DNA of 40,741 nt from CAYGZM01 sp964354365. Its GTDB lineage: Bacteria; Planctomycetota; Phycisphaerae; Sedimentisphaerales; Anaerobacaceae. The stretch lies in assembly GCA_964354365.1 (NCBI GenBank), contig CAYGZM010000017.1, forward strand, positions 1 through 40,741, in the 5' to 3' direction. The position numbers and the translations under genes were made by a program. Below the pieces are notes generated by a model. That model had not been told where the DNA came from, made no database searches, and worked only from the letters and a program-made list of their open reading frames with translations. Shown here one piece after another: positions 1 through 8,615 of the stretch (position 1 is the first letter of the stretch; each line of letters opens with the position of its first letter).

Positions 1-2700
1 GGAGCCCGGATACTGCACATCAAACGCCGACTCCTTCGCTACAACCACCACATAGTCGCCGGAGTCAAGCACCCTGTTCGGGAACGTGAAATCGATCCCA
101 TTGGTGAATCGCACCAGGTTCAGGTTTATCGGGTCAGGCCCGATGTTCTGCAGTTCAATAAACTCTTCGTTAGGATCGTCCGGATTACCCGTCTCCTGCG
201 GGTGATACATTATCTCGGTGATTCGCAGGTTATCGGCAACAGGACCGACAGCATATACAGCCTCATTTAACGCGCTCCAGGTCCTACCGTTCAATATCCT
301 CGCTTTGACCAAGGTGGTGGAGCTCAGTGTCACCGGTGTTGTGTAAGGTATGGCACCACGCTGGCGCGGGTCTGAGCCATTGGTCGTATAATAGACTTGA
401 CCGTATGGGGCAGTCATCTTGAGAGTGAGACTCTGTTCGAAATGACCGCTCTGATGGTCAAAGGACGGCGGAGGCGCAGCAAACTGACGGCCAATCTCGG
501 CATCCATCCAGGTGAGACGGTCCTCAAGCCAGCCCTTCATCCAGTCAATCTCCTCCTTGTATGTTTGAGCAATGAACCAGTTCGGCCAGACATAGATACC
601 GAGAATTCGCCAGCGATCAAAGTTGCGGACCTGGGCCTCGCTGAGCAGTGCGGCGGTGTCATCAATGTCCGCGAGCAACTGATGCGTGGCCAGCACATCC
701 TTACGCAGTCCGAACCACCTGTCGGCGTACTTGAGGCGGAACTCAGTATCTTCAAAGAGGCGCCGCCACCAAGGGTAATCGCCGTCACCGAGCAGGTCGT
801 GGTACCAGCCTACAGGCTGCCAGCCTTCAAGGTAGTCGGCATTGCCGAGCGACAAGTCGTAATCCCATGGGGGGCCCATATTCAGCTTTCCACCGCGGTC
901 CTTGTGCATATACGTGCTCAGGCGAAAGCCATCTATATTCTTTGTCAGCTCGACAAGGATGTGCTCATCCAGGAATGATCTTACATCAATATACCGGGTG
1001 TACCCCACGACAGGGTCGGCATACTTTACACCGTACAGAACCTGCTCGAATTCCTTGAGGTAGTTTTGTATCCACGCAGCCTGCCACGGCGTGAGGTCGG
1101 GTCCCTCCGGCTCGACGTAGATGAGGGTGAGACCGGTAAGGGTGCTGAAGGTTCGCTCGCCAGAGTCAAGTTTATCCTTTTTGACAATGTAGCCGCCTGT
1201 AATACTGGGCTCGCTGTTGTCGGCAGGCTCGAGCTGGATAATGTCTACGCGGTCATTGTCGAGCTTGATCTTCTCCATGAAGACATACACGCCCAAATAG
1301 TCGCTCATCGAGACGCTGCCGCCGCCGGTATTGAGAAACATCTCGATAAAGCGAGTCCGAACGGCGTATCGCCCCATGTCGTTGCTCCACCTGTACGCCA
1401 GAAAGTTGCGCATCAAGGATTTGTCCGAGAATGGCCCCTGAAGAACCCAGTCCGACTCGGATGGGAATTTCAGTATTGAAACATCCTTGTCTCTTGCCAG
1501 CTCGTCCCAGGTTTCAAAGTGGTATTGCTTTTTGTCAAATCCCGCTGAACTTTTGCCGCGAATGTCTATCCCCGCCCAGCCCAAAAAATCAGGCGGGTAT
1601 GCAATTAAATGTGTGCGTCCGTCGTGGCCGGTGTCCACAAACGCGGCGATGCTGGCTGTCGGTGTCAGCTCTCCTATACCGGCCCCAAGCGTGTCGATGA
1701 CCGCTACCGGAAGATTCGAGCTGAAGCCGCGGACGTCCGAACCGAGAAATACATAAGCCCGGGTCTGTGGCGTGGAACTCTTCCAGCCCATCTTGACCGC
1801 TTTCGCCCGCAGGCACACCGACCGGCTGATCAAGACAGGTCCGGTGTAAACCGTGCCCGTGATGACGGTTCGGCCGGATATTACGAAGGGTTCGCTCCCA
1901 TCGGTTGTGTAGTATATCACCGCACCGGGCGTCTCGGTGGCAAGCGTTACATAAAACGGCGCATCACACAGCTTGTCAGCGTGGCTGAATTCCACTTCCG
2001 AGACCGAACCGAGATACGCCCACTGATTGGTCGAGCAGGGGCTCGCAAGGATCATGAATCTCCAATCATCGCTGGCATCGGGATAGCGACCAAACGATAT
2101 ATTTGGGGTCTGCTTGCTGAAGACGACCGTGTCTAAAGGCGTATTGCCGTCGCAGTCATAAAGACCAATCTCGTCGCCATGGCCGTCGAGCTCGAAACAG
2201 GCGTGAAGCCCGGAGTCCCACACCTCGCCATCGGCCCATATCAGCAGGTAGCCGCCACCCTGGATTGTCGTCAGGTCCGGACAGTCGAAGGGAGCCCGCC
2301 ACTTGGTGGGGACGTCGATGTCATCCGTAAGGTACATCCCGGCGATGTCGATTGCCTCATCGCCGAAATTGTAAATTTCTATCCAATCGTCAGGCTCATG
2401 TTGTGGGTCATAGCCGGTCTTGCTGTTGAACGCCATAAACTCATTGATGACCAGCGGTATCCCTGATACCTGCCACTGCTTGGCCAGCAAAGCAAGGTCA
2501 CGGGCCTCTACACCGTAGAGACCATCCAAGTCCGCCAGACTCCCAGGTGGGCCGAGCCATTGCTCGGCCATGATTTGCACATCCTCAAAGCCGACAACGC
2601 AGTCGCCGTCAAAATCCCCAAGAGGGCAACTGCCCACCAGATGGCGCGGCCATAGCAGGCCCAGAATCAAGACAAATGAGAATCTGACGCACATAAGCAT
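1..2700 (-). CDS. CotH-like / lamin-tail-domain surface protein, 3' end beyond window
   Basis: This open frame of 900 codons runs off the left edge, so the C-terminus is missing. It starts at an ATG (2700) preceded by an AAGGAG box 11 bases upstream. My translation shows a short hydrophobic signal-like segment (about 1-20), a dockerin-like pair of calcium loops (GDFDGDCVVGFEDV, about 25-80), and a first lamin-tail domain (LVINEFMAFNSK, about 82-220). A chitobiase C-terminal-like module follows (IYYTTDGSEP, about 230-290). Next is a CotH-type region (about 300-680) with IVKKDKLDSGE and GPPWDYDLSLGNADY, then a second chitobiase-like module (VYYTTNGSDP, about 742-810) and a second lamin-tail domain (LRITEIMYHP, from about 815). 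CotH proteins in spores are atypical protein kinases, but a kinase role here is only inference. It is probably secreted or surface-bound. It is a distant relative of the 2174-residue protein on the plus strand, and it has a copy of the duplicated promoter/leader also found upstream of the small membrane protein. Confidence 0.88.
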   Translation of the reverse strand, partial: MLMCVRFSFVLILGLLWPRHLVGSCPLGDFDGDCVVGFEDVQIMAEQWLGPPGSLADLDGLYGVEARDLALLAKQWQVSGIPLVINEFMAFNSKTGYDPQHEPDDWIEIYNFGDEAIDIAGMYLTDDIDVPTKWRAPFDCPDLTTIQGGGYLLIWADGEVWDSGLHACFELDGHGDEIGLYDCDGNTPLDTVVFSKQTPNISFGRYPDASDDWRFMILASPCSTNQWAYLGSVSEVEFSHADKLCDAPFYVTLATETPGAVIYYTTDGSEPFVISGRTVITGTVYTGPVLISRSVCLRAKAVKMGWKSSTPQTRAYVFLGSDVRGFSSNLPVAVIDTLGAGIGELTPTASIAAFVDTGHDGRTHLIAYPPDFLGWAGIDIRGKSSAGFDKKQYHFETWDELARDKDVSILKFPSESDWVLQGPFSDKSLMRNFLAYRWSNDMGRYAVRTRFIEMFLNTGGGSVSMSDYLGVYVFMEKIKLDNDRVDIIQLEPADNSEPSITGGYIVKKDKLDSGERTFSTLTGLTLIYVEPEGPDLTPWQAAWIQNYLKEFEQVLYGVKYADPVVGYTRYIDVRSFLDEHILVELTKNIDGFRLSTYMHKDRGGKLNMGPPWDYDLSLGNADYLEGWQPVGWYHDLLGDGDYPWWRRLFEDTEFRLKYADRWFGLRKDVLATHQLLADIDDTAALLSEAQVRNFDRWRILGIYVWPNWFIAQTYKEEIDWMKGWLEDRLTWMDAEIGRQFAAPPPSFDHQSGHFEQSLTLKMTAPYGQVYYTTNGSDPRQRGAIPYTTPVTLSSTTLVKARILNGRTWSALNEAVYAVGPVADNLRITEIMYHPQETGNPDDPNEEFIELQNIGPDPINLNLVRFTNGIDFTFPNRVLDSGDYVVVVAKESAFDVQYPGS

Positions 2701-2730
2701 CTCGTGATTCTCTCCTTAGCTAACTTAAAC

Positions 2731-2916
2731 TGACATTTCCCATTTAACTTCATAATCGGTGCTCGCGCACGCCACACTGTCAATAATACCACAATAGGGG
2801 CTCGATTTCAACATGACTGACCATTAACCCCGGCAGAATACCTGCCAGAAAGGCCCGAAGACACGCCAGTTCGCTGAAAATCCAACATTTTGCCACTTTC
2901 TTGACGCACCTCGACC
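2731..2916 (-). repeat. Duplicated promoter/leader block, copy A
   Basis: About 185 bp upstream of the CotH/LTD gene align nearly without gaps to 4227-4413, at roughly 70 percent identity by eye. Shared landmarks on the plus strand include gacatttcc, ctcgatttcaac/ttcgatttcaac and gacgcacc. The block includes a sigma-70-like promoter and about 100 bp upstream of its -35 box, so conservation extends beyond the core promoter. Confidence 0.8.
2783..2811 (-). promoter_or_regulatory. Sigma-70-type promoter for the CotH/LTD gene
   Basis: Read on the minus strand, TTGAAA (2811-2806) and TATTAT (2788-2783) are separated by 17 bp. Both hexamers match the vegetative consensus closely. The predicted start of transcription near 2776 gives a leader of about 75 nt before the ATG at 2700. 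The same arrangement is preserved in copy B. Confidence 0.65.
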
Positions 2917-3737
2917 AGCGGTTTCTCGTCACCTGTCTGGATTTTCCCCACACAGGCGCTCATCCTGCCCTCGCCAATTCGGGACTGGCTCTCAGACGCC
3001 CGATATCAGTTTATCCGGCAGTAGTCAGGTGTTGAGCAGGAAAAGCGACGCAAGGAGCGGCTGATGAACCCATTTACAAACTGTCACATCACGACCGCAA
3101 TACCTCCAAGGTCTGGGAGAGTCCGCAGTAACGGTCAGGTCAGGGTCGTGGCAGTCGACGGAGACCCAGAATGTGGGGGCGGCAATATAGATGAACTCCT
3201 GTTCCAGGAAGTTCTCAAGTTCCTCAAACAAAAGGGCCACGAATTTCCACAACCAGAATGACAAAAGCAACTGAGATCTGAGGAACATGAGCACCGTTCG
3301 TTGAAACCGTCACACAATTTTTCACTTTTTCATAAAACATTGTACCGGACTTATGGAATGGACATTTTTGCGGAATTGGCAGATAACGGGTTGTACGGTT
3401 GTATGTTGGTTGTAGGCCATTGGCACGAAAATAGCAGGCGTTAGGCTGGCAGGACCGATCCAGATCGGATGGCGCTTTGGTATATTCTGTGAGGTAGCTG
3501 ATACCGCCAGTCTATTTGCCCCGCCACAGACAGGGTGTCAATTTGTTTCTGCACAGTTCTTCCGTTCATCATCAGAGCCGGATTCCTCTTGGTCTGTCTG
3601 GTCATTTCCTTCGCTCTTCCATACCGTCGAGGATGATTATGTCCGCGTCTCGTGCCGCCAACTGTACAACGACACCAGATAAACTGCATCGACCGAACGT
3701 CATCGGGTCTAAGAATCGCGAGACATCTGACCTCTGT
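2917..3737. other. Intergenic region with little recognisable content
   Basis: About 820 bp between the left repeat copy and the small membrane protein gene. Apart from one weakly supported 65-codon frame (3064-3261), I see only short frames with no recognisable motif. One short palindrome (ccgatccagatcgg, about 3455-3468) is present. No RNA gene is evident. Confidence 0.5.
3064..3261 (+). CDS. Possible small hypothetical protein (65 aa)
   Basis: A 65-codon frame begins at an ATG preceded by a very good Shine-Dalgarno sequence (AAGGAG, six bases before the start), which is the main argument for it. The translated protein has no recognisable domain, and its C-terminal part (EVLKFLKQKGHEF) could form one charged helix. 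The opposite strand is also open over this stretch, so the frame may be accidental. It stands alone, with no operon partner. Confidence 0.22.
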   Translation: MNPFTNCHITTAIPPRSGRVRSNGQVRVVAVDGDPECGGGNIDELLFQEVLKFLKQKGHEFPQPE

Positions 3738-4178
3738 CTATGCAGTAGCCCCAACGTACCTCCGTGCTATTCTCGCAAGCACGGCGCCGAGCACTGCGCC
3801 AACAGAAGTCGCCGCGAGGTATGTGATAATGATAGTGGTCTTTGCTGTTTCTATGCAACTGCTCCTGATCAGCACCGAGAGCGTGGGAACGAGGGCTGAC
3901 CCAATACCGATCGCGGCGCCAACCAGAACACCATCAATTACTGTTGCCGGCCCATCGGTGCTGTGGTGCTTACAAAGCCACGTATCGACGCCGTATCGGT
4001 TCAGATATGCACCGGTCACACAGCCTACCAAAAGGGACAAGCTTAATCGCAGCAAGTACACCGTCCGGAACGGGATGAACAAAAATGCAGCAAGGAACCA
4101 CACGAGACTGGGGGCTGCGCAGTAAGCTGCGCCGATCCAGCCAGCATGACGAATGTAGAAGTCGCATAGACGCTTCAT
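3738..4178 (-). CDS. Small polytopic membrane protein, unknown function
   Basis: A 146-residue protein if translation starts at the ATG at 4178, which has GAGGTG eight bases upstream. The frame stays open to 4232, but those earlier codons lie in the duplicated leader and have weaker support. After a short charged N-terminus (MKRLCDFYIRH) there are about four hydrophobic segments. The last two are rich in small residues (GAAIGIGSAL and SVGAVLGAVLA), a pattern like glycine-zipper membrane helices. I do not recognise a family. It is monocistronic and driven by copy B of the duplicated promoter, so it may be co-regulated with the CotH/LTD gene at the left edge. A role in the envelope is a guess from that link only. 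Confidence 0.6.
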   Translation of the reverse strand: MKRLCDFYIRHAGWIGAAYCAAPSLVWFLAAFLFIPFRTVYLLRLSLSLLVGCVTGAYLNRYGVDTWLCKHHSTDGPATVIDGVLVGAAIGIGSALVPTLSVLIRSSCIETAKTTIIITYLAATSVGAVLGAVLARIARRYVGATA

Positions 4179-4226
4179 TTTGAATTCACCTCTTCTTGTC
4201 ATTTTCATTGTCCTTTCTCGGTAACC

Positions 4227-4413
4227 CGACATTTCCTATTTAAGTTCATAAACAGTACTCCTGCACGCTACGGCCTTCATAATAGCACAATATGCGGTTC
4301 GATTTCAACGCTTCCGACCGTCAAATTGGCCAGCATCTTTGCCAGAGAAGCCAAGGAATACGCCAATTCGGTGAAAAGCCAACATTTCGACACTTTCTAG
4401 ACGCACCCTGACC
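4227..4413 (-). repeat. Duplicated promoter/leader block, copy B
   Basis: This is the partner of copy A (2731-2916), lying immediately upstream of the small membrane protein gene in the same orientation. The match covers the promoter, about 25 bp of conserved leader (gacatttcc followed by atttaa and ttcata) and about 100 bp upstream of the -35 box. The coding sequences that follow are unrelated, so it is a duplicated control region and not a gene duplication. Confidence 0.8.
4279..4308 (-). promoter_or_regulatory. Sigma-70-type promoter for the small membrane protein
   Basis: On the minus strand, TTGAAA (4308-4303) and TATTAT (4284-4279) are separated by 18 bp, the same hexamers as in copy A. 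The predicted transcript starts near 4272, with a leader of about 90 nt to the ATG at 4178. Confidence 0.65.
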
Positions 4414-4510
4414 CTAAACATATTGCGGCCCTGGGTTTACTGAACATTTAACTGCACTGTTGCCCCACAACAACTCTATGATAACAAATATGCTCGCCAA
4501 AGGTGTTTTG

Positions 4511-5827
4511 TCAGGGCCTTGAAAGTTTTGAGGTTCGATAGTGCCACCAAAGGGACAGCAGGAAAGAGGATAAGTCTTTGGAGAGTACTTTGCTTCTGAA
4601 TCTCGTTATGTTTCTCACCAAATGCTTGGAGAAGTAAGTCCTGTCCAGTCTTTTGTATAATTCCTCGACACCCTGGAACAATTCACTTTCAGTCATGTTC
4701 CTGGGTCTTACCACAACGTGGTCCCAGTCGAAGCACGACCAGTCTTTATGAAGTATCCTGCCTTGCTTCAGGAAATACTGGTAATATTCCGTCCCCGGAT
4801 ACGGCGTTAGAAAATAGAAGATGTACGTATCGAGCCCGATATGTCTTATCAGGTCTTCAGTGTCTCTGAAGACGTCTTTGGAGTCTCCGTCAAAACCGAA
4901 GATGAAGGTGCCGTCCACGAGTATCTCGTATTTGTGAAGCAGATCCACAAGTCTCTTGTAATTATCGACGTTGTTATGCAGAATCAACTCATCTTTGGTA
5001 GTAGAGCTGCTTGTTGTTTGAAATCCGATACACAGGGAAAAACACCCGGACGCCGAGAGTACGGATATCAACTCCTCGTCTTCGTGTATATTGGTTGGCG
5101 CCTGGATCCACCATTTCTTGTTTAGGGGGGTAATCCTTTTGAAGAATTCAATTGCATAATCACGGTCGCAGAAGAGATTGTCATCGACAAAAAGAATGAT
5201 GTTTTCCTCAATAGATTTCAATTCGTGATAGACCTCATCTATATCTCTTAAGCGGATTTTCCTGGAGGGAACATACTGAAGATAACAGAACCTGCACCGG
5301 TTGGCGCAACCTCTCGATACCTGACAATAGGCCACCTTTCTTTTCATTTTTCGCAAGAGGTCTCGCCTGGGAGCGGGAATACTCCTGCCGGATGCCTCGC
5401 AGGATGAAAGATATTTCGGCTTCAGTGTATTGCCGGTGAAATCTTCCAGCAGGACGGGCCAGGTGTCTTCTGCGTCTCCGATTACTATGCTGTCCGCATG
5501 CTCCAGACATTCATCCGGCATCAGACCTGGATGGACGCCGCCGAAGACGACCGTCTTTTTCTTGCTGCGCAGGCTATCCGCGATCTCGTATGCACGCGGC
5601 GAGGTATAGGTATTGACCGTTATACCAATGAGGTCATAGGAGCTGACATCGGCCGGTATGCTCTCTATTGCCTCGTCAATGATTGTTACATTGTGATTTC
5701 CACTCGAAGCAGCAACGACAGCCAGGCTCAACGGATGAATCTTCCGCTCGTTTATTTTTATTCTCCTGCGATAGGATAATCCCGCCCAGCGAGGATGAAT
5801 AAGAAGAATGTTGATGCTTTTCGCCAT
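4511..5827 (-). CDS. B12-binding-domain radical SAM protein (operon gene 11)
   Basis: 438 residues. The N-terminal half is a cobalamin-binding-type Rossmann domain (about 1-140: INILLIHPRW, GGVHPGLMPDE, IGDAEDTWPVLLEDF). A radical SAM barrel follows with the cluster motif SRGCANRCRFC (C174, C178, C181) and a conserved DDNLFCDRDYA segment. The overall form is that of the BchE/HpnJ-type class, whose members catalyse methylations, cyclisations or radical rearrangements on lipids, tetrapyrroles and other natural products; the substrate here is unknown. It is the last gene of the operon, 41 bp after the rhodanese/membrane gene. Its base composition looks somewhat lower in GC than that of the upstream ketosynthase genes, so it could be a later recruit. 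The family assignment is firm. A role in modifying the acyl chain built by the operon is inference. Confidence 0.9.
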   Translation of the reverse strand: MAKSINILLIHPRWAGLSYRRRIKINERKIHPLSLAVVAASSGNHNVTIIDEAIESIPADVSSYDLIGITVNTYTSPRAYEIADSLRSKKKTVVFGGVHPGLMPDECLEHADSIVIGDAEDTWPVLLEDFTGNTLKPKYLSSCEASGRSIPAPRRDLLRKMKRKVAYCQVSRGCANRCRFCYLQYVPSRKIRLRDIDEVYHELKSIEENIILFVDDNLFCDRDYAIEFFKRITPLNKKWWIQAPTNIHEDEELISVLSASGCFSLCIGFQTTSSSTTKDELILHNNVDNYKRLVDLLHKYEILVDGTFIFGFDGDSKDVFRDTEDLIRHIGLDTYIFYFLTPYPGTEYYQYFLKQGRILHKDWSCFDWDHVVVRPRNMTESELFQGVEELYKRLDRTYFSKHLVRNITRFRSKVLSKDLSSFLLSLWWHYRTSKLSRP

Positions 5828-5868
5828 ATAACCTGTTCCGTGGCATTTTCGTTCAAGCCCGGACGATG

Positions 5869-7203
5869 TCAGCCTTGATCTGCTTTGGCAAGCTCACGCG
5901 CGGGCCTTTTGAACAGCCCGCGGCGGAATATCCAGAGGACAAAGCAGACGCCTGAGATAAACAGCAGCTCGGTGATTTCTTCCCAGAAGTCAAACCACAT
6001 CTTATTCTGACTATACATGCCGCCGAGTATAGTCCTGATCATTCCGAAGCCCATGGGGCCTATTCCGGCAGCAAAGAAGAGCTTGGCAAGGGGCAGCGGA
6101 TCTTTTTTCTTGAATTGAAGAATCAGCAGCGAGACCATCAGCAGGACTGCTGAGGCAATTGGACAGTAGAGCCTTTCAAATCCCTGGTAGAGCACGCGGT
6201 GTGAGTAGTTGTAGAAAGTGCCGAATATCATCGTGTTGTACGAAGTGCATTGCCAATCTGCGCACAGGGGCATAAGCGCGACAACGGCAAGTGCCGGGAT
6301 CATCACCAGGAATGTTTGCCTTAGACGGCACGAAACATCCTCATATTTGATGCATTTGGTGCAGAGGCTCATCGCGGCGCAGCGCTGATCCGGGTCGGAG
6401 AGCCTTAGAATCCTGGTGTCCATCCCTTCAAAAAGGGCATAGGCGGCAAAGCCGAACGACAGGAGCATGCCAAAACTGTGGAGATACTCGAGCAAATAGC
6501 AGGCCTGGCTGAAGATGTAGTACACGGCGCAAGAGCTTTCTCCTGCGAAGAAGAATATCATCGACCACCGCAGCGCCACGAGGTCTGCAGATTTGCCCTG
6601 CCGCAGGACGATGACAACCGCCAGGGAAAGGAGCATATAGGCCGGCTTGACCACAAATCCGATTATGACCGCCAGCAATTGAAGATGCCACGGCATCGGG
6701 TGGAAGGGGAATTCGGCAATCTCGCCTGTTTGAGTTATCCATCTGTCAAAGACGTCGGCCTTTGGCCCGGCAACGCTGCCAATCCACTCCTGCGTCCCGC
6801 CGCGGACATTCTTGACTTCTTCCATGCATAAGCCGATTAGATGCTTGGCAGCTGAGCTGCTGACAACTCCGGCATCGCATACAAGCAGGAGAGTCCTGTT
6901 TCTGAACTGTTCGGGGATGTTCTCTTTGGAGGCGATGGCGAAGATCTCTGCCGCAGGCCAGTTTATCGCCCCATCGATATGACGGGACGAGAACTCAGCC
7001 GGCTTTCTGACATCGACAAGGACGGCCGAGCTGTCGGCGGCTCGCAGCAAGGTCTTGGCCTGGGTGGGTGTAACCGTGGGCGCCTGGCCTAAGAAGAACC
7101 AGTAGAGTATCAACGGGATCAGACCGCCGACAACAATGACACCCAGTACAATAGGACGTGTCCAATGACCATACGTTTCAACGCGGCTGTGTTTCTCCGT
7201 CAT
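5869..7203 (-). CDS. Rhodanese domain fused to a polytopic membrane domain (operon gene 10)
   Basis: 444 residues. A first membrane helix (about 17-38) is followed by a rhodanese domain (about 43-142) with DVRKPAEF and an active-site loop LLVCDAGVVSS, whose Cys109 could carry a persulfide. After about residue 170 come six or seven hydrophobic segments. Between two of them is a cysteine-rich soluble loop (MSLCTKCIKYEDVSC), and further cysteines occur (CADWQC). I do not recognise the membrane part as a named transporter. The ATG at 7203 overlaps the preceding stop codon by four bases (ATGA), which implies translational coupling to the radical SAM gene upstream. Possible roles are sulfur or redox supply to iron-sulfur enzymes, or membrane anchoring of the pathway; neither can be decided from sequence. 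Confidence 0.8.
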   Translation of the reverse strand: MTEKHSRVETYGHWTRPIVLGVIVVGGLIPLILYWFFLGQAPTVTPTQAKTLLRAADSSAVLVDVRKPAEFSSRHIDGAINWPAAEIFAIASKENIPEQFRNRTLLLVCDAGVVSSSAAKHLIGLCMEEVKNVRGGTQEWIGSVAGPKADVFDRWITQTGEIAEFPFHPMPWHLQLLAVIIGFVVKPAYMLLSLAVVIVLRQGKSADLVALRWSMIFFFAGESSCAVYYIFSQACYLLEYLHSFGMLLSFGFAAYALFEGMDTRILRLSDPDQRCAAMSLCTKCIKYEDVSCRLRQTFLVMIPALAVVALMPLCADWQCTSYNTMIFGTFYNYSHRVLYQGFERLYCPIASAVLLMVSLLILQFKKKDPLPLAKLFFAAGIGPMGFGMIRTILGGMYSQNKMWFDFWEEITELLFISGVCFVLWIFRRGLFKRPARELAKADQG

Positions 7204-8594
7204 CTTTCAACTCCATTTGGTTTCCTGCGAAGGACATTGTGAACGCATATTGGAATGAGTCTGCCATCCGGCTGGGGGTACGCCTGGCAGCATCGCCTCA
7301 CGCGGGACAGGTCGAATGTCTCTACATCCTGGAATGCGTGAATGAATATCGATTTGATGTGCCGCTCGGCCACTGTGAACGCTTTCCGGGGGTCGAAGCA
7401 AGAACAGGACATCTCATCCATGATAGCGCGAAGCGTCTTTATCACCGCCTCGCTGTCGGGCGCGCTGCCGGCGGGGCCGCTCCACATTTCGTAAATCATA
7501 TCCTTGAGATTATCGTGTTCTTCGCTGTCCAGCCCGAAGATCGTTCGGTTTGCCAGAGAGTCCATCATCCTGGATGCGTCCACCAGCCGGCTGAGTGAGA
7601 TAGTCCCGCCGTCATCGAGCATCAGATAGTAGGCCAGACAGAAACAAAGCGGATGGCTGCAGGGCAATGGTGCGAAGTCCGAGGCGCTTACCCGCGAATC
7701 ACCGGCTGTATCAAGCAGCTTTATGACATCAGGGATGGTCAGTCGCTGCGCTTCTGCGGTGCAGTTTGCAGCCCGACCGGCGAACGAGATCGGCTGAATC
7801 ATCATACTGACCACGTTGCGATGCGAGAACAAGTACTCAAGGATGGGGCCGAACTGGTCTTCGTTGACGCCGCCGGCGGCCGTGACCGTCAGCGAGGTGG
7901 AAATGTCCGTCTCGGCCAGCATTTCGAGAATCTTGAGCTTTTCTCTTAGCAAACTGCGGCCCCTGAGGATTTCGTAGGTCTTGTCGTCAAATCCGTCGAA
8001 TTGGAGCGAAATGACGACGTTGCGTTCCATCAGGCGGCGGAGAAGTTCCGGCTGGCGAAGCAGCGTTAGACCATTCGTCGAAATACTTACCCGCACAATC
8101 TCAGGGCGTGACAGGGCCTTGTCCACAATCTCAAGCAGATCAGGATGGATCAATGGCTCACCACCGGAAAGGTTCAGGACATCAACCTGATTCTCAGCAC
8201 GTATTAGTCTGTCTATCAGGCCCTCAAACTGCTCAACGGTCATATCCCACCGCCGGCCGGCGTCAACGATACACACCGGACAAGTCAGGTCACATCGGGA
8301 CGTGATCTCGACTACAGGCATACACAGGTGCTGCTCGTGTCTGTCGCAAAAGCCGCAGCCCTGGGGGCACGCGACGCCGGATTCCCCGGCGAACTCATTC
8401 GGCGCCCACGCCGGCTTAACGTACCGCTGGGTCTTAAGATAGTTCTCAAGGTCCCTCTGCACGAGGTTACGGCTCCGCCCATCTTTGGCGCAGAACTTCT
8501 CGAAGTAAACATCCCGACCATCCGTGACCACCTTGGCCGCGACTATTTGGCGACAGGTATTGCAGGCCGATTGTGTGATGCCAAGAGTTTTCAT
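7200..8594 (-). CDS. Tes-like radical SAM protein B (operon gene 9)
   Basis: 464 residues. The N-terminus has a rubredoxin-like half motif (C11, C14, then C35), then GVACPQGCGFC (C76, C80, C83) and C91, and the radical SAM motif CDLTCPVC (C101, C105, C108), followed by NLSGGEPLIHPDL. The C-terminus has RRCCQAYPQPDGRLIPIC. This ordered set is the layout of the archaeal tetraether lipid synthase (Tes) family, which joins lipid tails by a radical carbon-carbon bond and binds extra iron-sulfur clusters through N- and C-terminal cysteines. It lies 21 bp after the paralogue at 8616-10052 and overlaps the next gene by four bases. A Tes-like reaction on a bacterial acyl chain is an attractive inference, but related bacterial proteins may do other chemistry. 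Confidence 0.82.
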   Translation of the reverse strand: MKTLGITQSACNTCRQIVAAKVVTDGRDVYFEKFCAKDGRSRNLVQRDLENYLKTQRYVKPAWAPNEFAGESGVACPQGCGFCDRHEQHLCMPVVEITSRCDLTCPVCIVDAGRRWDMTVEQFEGLIDRLIRAENQVDVLNLSGGEPLIHPDLLEIVDKALSRPEIVRVSISTNGLTLLRQPELLRRLMERNVVISLQFDGFDDKTYEILRGRSLLREKLKILEMLAETDISTSLTVTAAGGVNEDQFGPILEYLFSHRNVVSMMIQPISFAGRAANCTAEAQRLTIPDVIKLLDTAGDSRVSASDFAPLPCSHPLCFCLAYYLMLDDGGTISLSRLVDASRMMDSLANRTIFGLDSEEHDNLKDMIYEMWSGPAGSAPDSEAVIKTLRAIMDEMSCSCFDPRKAFTVAERHIKSIFIHAFQDVETFDLSRVRRCCQAYPQPDGRLIPICVHNVLRRKPNGVER

Positions 8595-8615
8595 CTGTTC
8601 GATCCGCTGAAGATA

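Noticed and set aside
397..2466. Several plus-strand frames of 90-190 codons under the left-edge gene
   Set aside because: The minus-strand translation gives a continuous CotH/LTD protein with clear domain motifs; the plus frames are its antisense shadows.
3441..3689. An 82-codon minus-strand frame and a 127-codon plus-strand frame near 3516-3899
   Set aside because: Both lack ribosome sites and motifs, and the plus frame runs antisense through the small membrane protein gene.
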